A stretch of 64,000 nt of DNA from JAITVM01 sp031551135 (lineage in GTDB: Bacteria > Bacillota > Clostridia > Lachnospirales > JAITVM01), in NCBI GenBank assembly GCA_031551135.1, contig JAVBOA010000045.1, positions 25,223 to 89,222 on the forward strand, written 5' to 3'. Numbering within the stretch: position 1 is the first letter of the stretch; each line of letters begins with the position of its first letter. Of the stretch, positions 58,468 through 64,000 are shown piece after piece. Made by a program: the position numbers and the translations under genes. Below the pieces are notes generated by a model that made no database searches, had not been told where the DNA came from, and saw only the letters and a program-made list of their open reading frames with translations.

Positions 58468-58983
58468 ATGCAAAAATTAAAAAAATTGAATACAAGAGAT
58501 TTTGTCAGAGTTTGCTTATTATTGACGCTTACTATAATATTAAGCAGGTTTTTGCAGATAGAAACGCCTTTTTCAAGATTATCGCTGGCTTTTTTGCCAT
58601 TGTCGATATGCGGAATTTTGTATGGCTCGGTCATTACGGCGACGGTTGCCGGATTGGCGGATATTTTGGCTTTTTTGCTTGGGCTTTTGAATGGGAATTT
58701 TAATTTGGGTATTACTTTAGTTTCTGTATTAAACGGCGCTATTTACGGTTTTTTGCTATATAATAAAGAAAAAAGTTATTTGAAAATCGTAATTGTGTCA
58801 TTATTGCTTTTAATTACGGGACTTTTCATAAATACTTATTTCATTTCTATTGTGCGAGCTGAGCCGTACGCGGTCACGTTTATGAAAAGAATACCTTCTT
58901 CAATTTTTCAATTTGCGATTCGTATTCCGGTAATCGGCTTGGCCTATGACTATATTATCAGAAGAATATCAAACATGAGCTAG
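58468..58983 (+). CDS. folT: folate ECF transporter S component
   Basis: A 171-aa membrane protein with about six helices, the substrate-binding subunit of an energy-coupling factor transporter. The pattern TRDFVRVCLLLTLTIILSRFL, LSLAFLPLSICGILYGSVITATVAGLADILAF and MKRIPSSIFQFAIRIPVI, including a conserved Arg, is typical of FolT. The ECF ATPases and T component must be encoded elsewhere. It follows nif3 by 17 bases and is close to fhs, which also uses folate. Confidence 0.85.
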   Translation: MQKLKKLNTRDFVRVCLLLTLTIILSRFLQIETPFSRLSLAFLPLSICGILYGSVITATVAGLADILAFLLGLLNGNFNLGITLVSVLNGAIYGFLLYNKEKSYLKIVIVSLLLLITGLFINTYFISIVRAEPYAVTFMKRIPSSIFQFAIRIPVIGLAYDYIIRRISNMS

Positions 58984-59084
58984 GCGTTTAAAAATGGTTT
59001 ATATTTCAAATTAAATATTCATTTTGTCCGGCAACAATTGTTTCTTGAGAATATACACTATAATTATGGGGGTGTATATTACTT

Positions 59085-59462
59085 ATGGAAAATAAAGCAT
59101 ATGAATATTATCGAGAAGGCTATAATTGTTCGGCATGTATTTTAAAAGCCGCAGAGTCGTATTTTCAGATGCCGATTAATAAACAATGTTTTTCGCTATG
59201 TTCGGGAATAAATACAGGAATGGGAATTGGTTCTACTTGTTCTGTTTTGATTGCCGCAGTAATGGTTTTTGGTCTGATGTTTGACAAAGATACTGTAAAA
59301 CGTATGCGAATAAGGCTATTTTCAGAGTTTTCCCGAAATCATAGAGATTTGAGCTGCACTACGCTTAAATCAGAAAGAGGAAGCTCCGGAAATTGCGGGT
59401 GTATTGTGAAAGAAATCGCCAGATTTACAAGAATAATAATTGAAGAGGAACGAGGTTGTTGA
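59085..59462 (+). CDS. C_GCAxxG_C_C family protein, divergent
   Basis: A 125-aa cysteine-rich protein that fits a redox-associated family named for its Cys pattern. It begins YREGYNCSACILKAAESYF, continues CFSLCSGINTGMGIGSTCSVLIAAVMVFGLMF, and ends LSCTTLKSERGSSGNCGCIVKEIARF. The family motif G-C-A-x-x-G is here S-T-C-S-V-L-I-A, so it is degenerate, but the overall cysteine order is kept. Ten cysteines could bind metal or form disulfides. GGGGGTG precedes the ATG. Function unknown. Confidence 0.65.
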   Translation: MENKAYEYYREGYNCSACILKAAESYFQMPINKQCFSLCSGINTGMGIGSTCSVLIAAVMVFGLMFDKDTVKRMRIRLFSEFSRNHRDLSCTTLKSERGSSGNCGCIVKEIARFTRIIIEEERGC

Positions 59463-59507
59463 TTTCCGAAAATTCTGGTTAATATAGAATTAACAATTAA
59501 TAAAAAA

Positions 59508-59533
59508 GGGCTTTATGCTTTAGTGTAAAGCCC
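59508..59533 (+). other. hairpin before fhs
   Basis: GGGCTTTA / TAAAGCCC stem around a ten-base loop, 21 bases before the fhs start. No T-run, so either a weak terminator of the upstream gene or a leader structure. Confidence 0.45.
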
Positions 59534-59554
59534 GTAAAATACAGGAGGTTAATA

Positions 59555-61219
59555 ATGGAATCGGATATTCAGATTGCACAAAAAACGGAGCTTTTGCCTA
59601 TATTAGAGATTGCAAAAAAGCTCTCTTTGGGAGAAAGCGATATCGAGCTTTACGGAAAATACAAAGCAAAAATCAACTGCAATGTAATGGATGAGCAAAA
59701 AGCGAATGCAAAAATAATTTTGGTGACGGCGATTAGTCCGACACCGGCGGGCGAAGGCAAAACTACAACTACGGTAGGTTTGGGAGATGCTCTTTCGGCT
59801 TTAAACAAAAAAACTATTGTATGTTTAAGAGAACCGTCTCTTGGACCGGTTTTCGGTGTTAAAGGCGGTGCGGCCGGCGGCGGTTATGCGCAGGTTGTGC
59901 CTATGGAAGATATAAATTTACATTTTACGGGAGATTTGCATGCAATATCCGCGGCGAATAATCTTTTAGCGGCGATGCTGGACAACCATATTTATCAGGG
60001 AAACGCATTGAATATTGATCCCAGAAGAATATTTTTTAAGCGTGTTGTAGATATGAATGACAGGCAATTGAGATTTATTACAGACGGCTTGGGCGGAAAA
60101 ATTAACGGTTTCCCTCGAGAGGATGGTTTTGATATAACGGTTGCTTCAGAAATTATGGCTGTTTTCTGTTTATCCGAATCTTTGATTGATTTGAAAAACA
60201 ATTTATCAAAAATTTCACTTGCATATACTTACGATAATAAAATCGTAACTTGCGGCGATTTAAAAGCTGAGGGCGCATTGACTGCCTTATTGAAAGATGC
60301 ATTTAAGCCCAATTTAGTTCAGACATTGGAAAAAACTCCTGCAATAATTCACGGTGGACCTTTTGCGAATATTGCGCATGGCTGTAATTCTGTTATCGCA
60401 ACCAAAACTGCAGCGGCTTTGGCAGATTATGTTGTGACCGAGGCCGGGTTCGGTGCGGAACTCGGAGCGGAGAAGTTTTTTGATATAAAATGCAGAAAAA
60501 CAGGAATCAGACCGTCGGCCGTTGTAATTGTTGTGACTGTTCGTGCACTTAAATTTCATGGCTCGGTTAAAAAAGAAGATTTAAATTTGGAAAACACTGA
60601 AGCACTTTTAAAGGGAATTGAAAATTTAAAACGTCATTTGGACAATATTAAAAATGTATTTAATATGAATGCTGTTGTTGCGATTAATAAATTTCCGGCG
60701 GATACCGAAAATGAAATAGAGGTATTATTCAGAGAGATGGACAAAATAGGAGTAAAAGTTTCTATTTCCGAAGTTTTCGAAAAAGGTTCGGACGGCGGAT
60801 TGGATTTGGCGAAAAAAGTTTTGGAGGCTATTGAAATTCCTTCCGAATTAAAATTCGCTTATGAAGACGGCGATAAATTGACAGAAAAAATCGAAAAAGT
60901 GGCGAAGAGGGTTTACCGTGCCAAAGCGGTCAATTTTTCTCCGCAGGCGTTAAGGCTTTTGAATGAATACCAAAATTCCGGTTTTGGCAATCTTCCTGTT
61001 TGTATAGCGAAAACGCAATATTCATTTTCAGATAATCCAAATCTTTTGGGAGCACCGGCGGATTTTGAAATCAATATAAAAAATGTCAAGCTAAGCTCCG
61101 GCGCAGGCTTCATTGTAGTTTTGACAGGCGATATTATGACAATGCCCGGATTGCCGAAAAATCCGGCCGCTGAAAAAATTGATGTCGACGAAAACGGAAA
61201 AATAAGTGGTTTGTTCTAA
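59555..61219 (+). CDS. fhs: formate-tetrahydrofolate ligase
   Basis: Makes 10-formyl-tetrahydrofolate from formate, THF and ATP; it feeds purine synthesis and, in acetogens, the methyl branch of the Wood-Ljungdahl pathway. It has 554 aa, the standard size. The ATP loop is SPTPAGEGKTTTTVGLGDAL (residues 61-80), and the typical LREPSLGPVFGVKGGAAGGGYAQVVPMEDINLHFTGD follows. The C-terminal GDIMTMPGLPKNPAAEKIDVDENGKISGLF is the family ending. AGGAGG lies before ATG 59555. No other acetogenesis gene is in the window, so that pathway is not implied. Confidence 0.98.
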   Translation: MESDIQIAQKTELLPILEIAKKLSLGESDIELYGKYKAKINCNVMDEQKANAKIILVTAISPTPAGEGKTTTTVGLGDALSALNKKTIVCLREPSLGPVFGVKGGAAGGGYAQVVPMEDINLHFTGDLHAISAANNLLAAMLDNHIYQGNALNIDPRRIFFKRVVDMNDRQLRFITDGLGGKINGFPREDGFDITVASEIMAVFCLSESLIDLKNNLSKISLAYTYDNKIVTCGDLKAEGALTALLKDAFKPNLVQTLEKTPAIIHGGPFANIAHGCNSVIATKTAAALADYVVTEAGFGAELGAEKFFDIKCRKTGIRPSAVVIVVTVRALKFHGSVKKEDLNLENTEALLKGIENLKRHLDNIKNVFNMNAVVAINKFPADTENEIEVLFREMDKIGVKVSISEVFEKGSDGGLDLAKKVLEAIEIPSELKFAYEDGDKLTEKIEKVAKRVYRAKAVNFSPQALRLLNEYQNSGFGNLPVCIAKTQYSFSDNPNLLGAPADFEINIKNVKLSSGAGFIVVLTGDIMTMPGLPKNPAAEKIDVDENGKISGLF

Positions 61220-61301
61220 TTATACTTTGGAATGTTCCGGAATCCGGACTTTCTATGTTGATGAAATATTGAGTATTCAATATAAATGGATGTGAATTTT
61301 T

Positions 61302-62465
61302 ATGATTAAAATAGGGAAAAGAAAATTGCCGTTGCCGGGGTTTCGAAATATAAAAACGGCAATTGCGGTTTTTATTTGCATATGTGTGTATACTTTGATG
61401 GGCAGGCAAAGCAATATGCTTTTCGCTGTAACGGCTGCTCTTATTTGTATGCAAGGCTCTATCGAACGTACGCTTTCCAGCGGTTTTAACAGAATTGCCG
61501 GAACTATGATCGGCGGAGTATGTGGGCTTTGCTTTTCATTATTAAAGGGGCTTAATTTAAATTTCTTTATTTGGGGATTTTTAGTAAGCTTTGTTTTGGT
61601 TTTATTAATTTATTTCTTGAATTTGAATAACAAAAACGATTCTCTGGTTATTGCGTGTTTTGTTTTTCTTTCGATAACTTTGGATCCTTCCATGACAGAC
61701 CCGGAATTTTATGCGTTTTACCGGATTTTAGATACAACAATAGGCATAATAATTTCGATAGGCGTTAATCATTTTCTATTCAGACCGGAATTTGACAGGC
61801 AGGAATTAAAGGATGTATATGAAAAAAACAAAAGTTTCCGTTACCGTGTAAAACGTAATGTCAATCACCAAACAACGAATTGGGCCGGAGGCGTTGCAAC
61901 AGAATTATTGATTTTTCCGGAAAGAGCAGCTTTCTCCGAGAGAAATTTTATTTGGCGTTTAAGTTCGTCGACGACTGATTTCAGAGAAACGACTTTTTCT
62001 AAATTAATTGGTTACAAAAGGCATTTTCTATTATTAAATGGGAATGCTAAAATCATACAAGGTGCGAATTCTTTTAATCTTTCAAAATACGAATCGGTGG
62101 ATTTAATTTCGGAAGAAGAAGTAAAATGCGTCGGGCTTTGCACGGATTTAAATTTAGTTATTTCAAATTCGTATGAAGGCTTGATTGAAAAATATCATTG
62201 TTTTGAAAAACACGCAATAAAAAATTATAACCAAGATAAAGAACCTTATGAAACGAAATTAATTTATTCGCTATTTGATGAATTGGATTTGAAAATCGAG
62301 ATAGACGAGCATGAAAAATTCGAGGTTGTTTTAAATAAAGGCGATTTGTTTATCTTGGAAAATATCGAAAGCCTAAATGATGAATCTTCAATAACCGTAT
62401 ACAAACAAAACCGCACAGAATTTGATGTAGTTGCGATAACTTCCTTGATTCGAAAAAGGACATGA
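61302..62465 (+). CDS. FUSC-like membrane domain fused to a HutD/Ves cupin domain
   Basis: A 387-aa fusion. Residues 1-165 are a membrane domain with about five or six helices like the FUSC / aromatic-acid exporter family (RNIKTAIAVFICICVYTLMGRQSNMLFAVTAALICMQGSIERTL, RIAGTMIGGVCGL, RILDTTIGIIISIGVNHFLF). Residues about 185-387 match the HutD/Ves bicupin fold: TTNWAGGVATELLIFPE, IWRLSSSTTD, ETTFSKLIGYKRHFLLLNGNAKI. HutD proteins are mostly soluble and linked to histidine use; the fusion to a membrane part suggests a sensor or gate controlled by a small ligand. The gene ends at a small family 1 repeat. Confidence 0.75.
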   Translation: MIKIGKRKLPLPGFRNIKTAIAVFICICVYTLMGRQSNMLFAVTAALICMQGSIERTLSSGFNRIAGTMIGGVCGLCFSLLKGLNLNFFIWGFLVSFVLVLLIYFLNLNNKNDSLVIACFVFLSITLDPSMTDPEFYAFYRILDTTIGIIISIGVNHFLFRPEFDRQELKDVYEKNKSFRYRVKRNVNHQTTNWAGGVATELLIFPERAAFSERNFIWRLSSSTTDFRETTFSKLIGYKRHFLLLNGNAKIIQGANSFNLSKYESVDLISEEEVKCVGLCTDLNLVISNSYEGLIEKYHCFEKHAIKNYNQDKEPYETKLIYSLFDELDLKIEIDEHEKFEVVLNKGDLFILENIESLNDESSITVYKQNRTEFDVVAITSLIRKRT

Positions 62466-62492
62466 TACTATTCATTAAATGGGAAATAGTAT
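62465..62492. repeat. palindromic repeat family 1, minimal copy
   Basis: ATACTATTCATT facing GGGAAATAGTAT, 28 bp, starting at the last base of the TGA stop of the FUSC-HutD gene. Confidence 0.65.
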
Positions 62493-62807
62493 GAGCTTGT
62501 TAAAATTTACAAAAAATATTCTTATAAATTGTGTATATTATAGATTATTTATTAATCTATGATAAATTTGTATATAAATTAACAATATTTCTTCTTTGCG
62601 AAAAGTATATTTGTCAAATCGGCGAAATTTTGCCTTAAATGATAATCTTACTCTCTGTGCTTACATTGAATTTTTTTTGCGTTTTTAGTTGTAATAATAT
62701 ATAATACTCTTGAATAAATCAGTGACTCAAATATATTGCGAACGGTTAGATTAGTACGTTTGTTCCGACCGTCAGTACCTTTGAGTTTATAATAGAAGGA
62801 TGATTTT
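62493..62807. other. 315-bp intergenic region before tpiA
   Basis: A+T-rich. It holds an inverted repeat ATAGATT / AATCTAT near 62541-62562 and, close to tpiA, TATAAT at about 62791 that is probably too near the ribosome site to be the promoter. No gene seen. Confidence 0.4.
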
Positions 62808-63554
62808 ATGAGAAGAAAAATTATAGCCGGAAATTGGAAAATGAATAAAACACCAAAACAGGCTTTGGAACTTGTTGAAGTTCTGAAAAATAAAATAACA
62901 GAGCCTGACTGTGATGTTGTATTTGCAGTACCGTTTGTTGATTTATATGAAGTAAAAAAAGCTTTGGAAGGCACAAAAATTTTTCTTGCTGCTCAAAATA
63001 TGCATTTCGAAAATAGTGGTGCTTATACAGGCGAAATATCCGCCGAAATGTTATCCGAAATCGGTGTTTCGCATGTTATTATCGGCCACTCGGAAAGAAG
63101 AGCATATTTTGCGGAAACAGACCAAAGTGTAAACAAAAAAGTTTTGCAGGCGATTAAAAACAATTTAGTACCGATAATCTGTGTCGGCGAAACTTTAGAG
63201 CAGCGCGAATCCGGAATTACTGTGGATTTGGTGAGATTACAAACAAAGATTGCTTTGCAGAATGTGGACAAGCAAGATGCTCAAAATCTTGTAATAGCTT
63301 ACGAGCCGATTTGGGCTATCGGAACAGGAAAAACCGCTACTTCGGAACAAGCTGAGGAAGTTTGTGCGGCAATAAGACAAGTCCTTTCGGAGATTTACGA
63401 CAATGATACGGCTCAAAAAATCCGTATTCAATATGGCGGATCTGTTACGGGTTCCAATGCAAGCGAACTTTTTGGAATGGAAAACATAGACGGCGGTTTG
63501 GTCGGCGGTGCAAGCCTGAAAGAAGATTTTTCCGATATTGTGAACTATAAATAG
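62808..63554 (+). CDS. tpiA: triose-phosphate isomerase
   Basis: Glycolytic interconversion of dihydroxyacetone phosphate and glyceraldehyde-3-phosphate. It has 248 aa. Catalytic residues are Lys11 (AGNWKMNK), His94 (VIIGHSERR) and the Glu in YEPIWAIGTGKTAT; the phosphate loop is YGGSVTGSNASELF and DGGLVGGASL. AGAAGGATG precedes the ATG. gpmI follows after 12 bases, part of a glycolytic gene group. Confidence 0.98.
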   Translation: MRRKIIAGNWKMNKTPKQALELVEVLKNKITEPDCDVVFAVPFVDLYEVKKALEGTKIFLAAQNMHFENSGAYTGEISAEMLSEIGVSHVIIGHSERRAYFAETDQSVNKKVLQAIKNNLVPIICVGETLEQRESGITVDLVRLQTKIALQNVDKQDAQNLVIAYEPIWAIGTGKTATSEQAEEVCAAIRQVLSEIYDNDTAQKIRIQYGGSVTGSNASELFGMENIDGGLVGGASLKEDFSDIVNYK

Positions 63555-63566
63555 AGGGAGCGTTTT

Positions 63567-64000
63567 ATGAGTAAAAAACCGACGGTTTTAATGATACTTG
63601 ACGGATTCGGGGTTTCTGATAAAGAAGATGGAAACGCAATAAAAATCGCTAATACCCCGAATATTGATAAAATACTGAAAAATTATCCTTATGAGCTTGG
63701 CTACGCCAGCGGATTGGATGTTGGTCTGCCTGATGGTCAAATGGGAAATTCGGAAGTAGGGCATTTAAATATCGGAGCCGGCAGAATAGTTTATCAAGAG
63801 CTGACACGCATATCAAAATCAGTAAAAGACGGTGATTTTTTTGAAAAACCCGAGCTTTTGGATGCCATAAATAATTGTAAAGAATACGGTTCTTCAATTC
63901 ATTTTATGGGGCTTCTTTCGGATGGCGGTGTGCATAGCCATATTGAACATTTATTTGCTTTAGTAGAGCTTTGTAAACGCAAAAATCTCGAAAAAGTTTA
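63567..64000 (+). CDS. gpmI: 2,3-bisphosphoglycerate-independent phosphoglycerate mutase (5' part only)
   Basis: The window ends after about 144 codons of an open frame. The start TVLMILDGFGVSDKEDGNAI holds the first metal-binding Asp, and GLPDGQMGNSEVGHLNIGAGR holds the catalytic Ser62 that is phosphorylated during the reaction. The later SIHFMGLLSDGGVHSHIEHL is also typical. The enzyme interconverts 3- and 2-phosphoglycerate using manganese. GGGAG precedes ATG 63567. Confidence 0.97.
   Translation, partial: MSKKPTVLMILDGFGVSDKEDGNAIKIANTPNIDKILKNYPYELGYASGLDVGLPDGQMGNSEVGHLNIGAGRIVYQELTRISKSVKDGDFFEKPELLDAINNCKEYGSSIHFMGLLSDGGVHSHIEHLFALVELCKRKNLEKV

Noticed and set aside
6779..62492. Dispersed repeats as a CRISPR array
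   Set aside because: Copies are thousands of bases apart, vary in length and are palindromic, with no spacers between them and no cas genes.

Overview
The window comes from a low-G+C, endospore-forming member of the Firmicutes, most likely a clostridial lineage. The evidence is strongly A+T-rich DNA, a sigma-H gene in the usual rlmB-yacP-sigH order, spoIIM-xerD, a clostridial-type mraZ-to-ftsW cluster with a SpoVD-like protein, a FolT ECF transporter subunit, formate-tetrahydrofolate ligase and many clostridial families of unknown function. I cannot name the species.

Layout. 1-7.6 kb: glnS, htpG behind a perfect CIRCE operator, and two related secreted, C-terminally anchored proteins. 8-13 kb: an MtnK-like kinase, glpK, an unrecognised glycine-rich membrane protein, and a hemerythrin-CheX fusion. 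13-17 kb: a large secreted CotH-type protein. 17-27.5 kb: asnS, a Nudix hydrolase, spoIIM-xerD, tsaE-tsaB-rimI, a Lon-family protease, mnmH and a secreted copper-amine-oxidase-like protein. 27.7-36.4 kb, minus strand: the most unusual block, a tightly packed seven-gene operon with four radical SAM enzymes (B12-binding type by layout), two GNAT/FemAB-like acyltransferases and one SAM methyltransferase. It looks like an uncharacterised small-molecule or lipid pathway. A membrane-protein gene lies just upstream.

36.5-38.8 kb: rlmB, yacP, a sigH gene split by a frameshift in an A9 tract, and tRNA-Thr(GGT). 38.9-44.5 kb: a visibly more G+C-rich accessory stretch with DUF3793 and a flavodoxin behind a promoter carrying two DtxR-like palindromes, an SLH surface protein and a DUF1254 protein. 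45-56.9 kb: the division and wall cluster mraZ-rsmH-ftsL-pbpB-(ACP-like)-spoVD-murF-mraY-murD-ftsW. It lacks murE and contains an acyl-carrier-like protein without its attachment serine. 56.9-64 kb: trmK, nif3, folT, a cysteine-rich protein, fhs, a FUSC-HutD fusion, tpiA and the start of gpmI.

Two families of small palindromic repeats are scattered through the window. One has ATACTATTTTCA-type ends and eight copies of about 28-115 bp. The other is an 84-bp palindrome with arms TGACGAACGA and TTCACACCCGTTCC plus fragments. Both tend to sit directly at the stop codons of genes. No rRNA genes, CRISPR arrays, prophage or transposase genes were seen.
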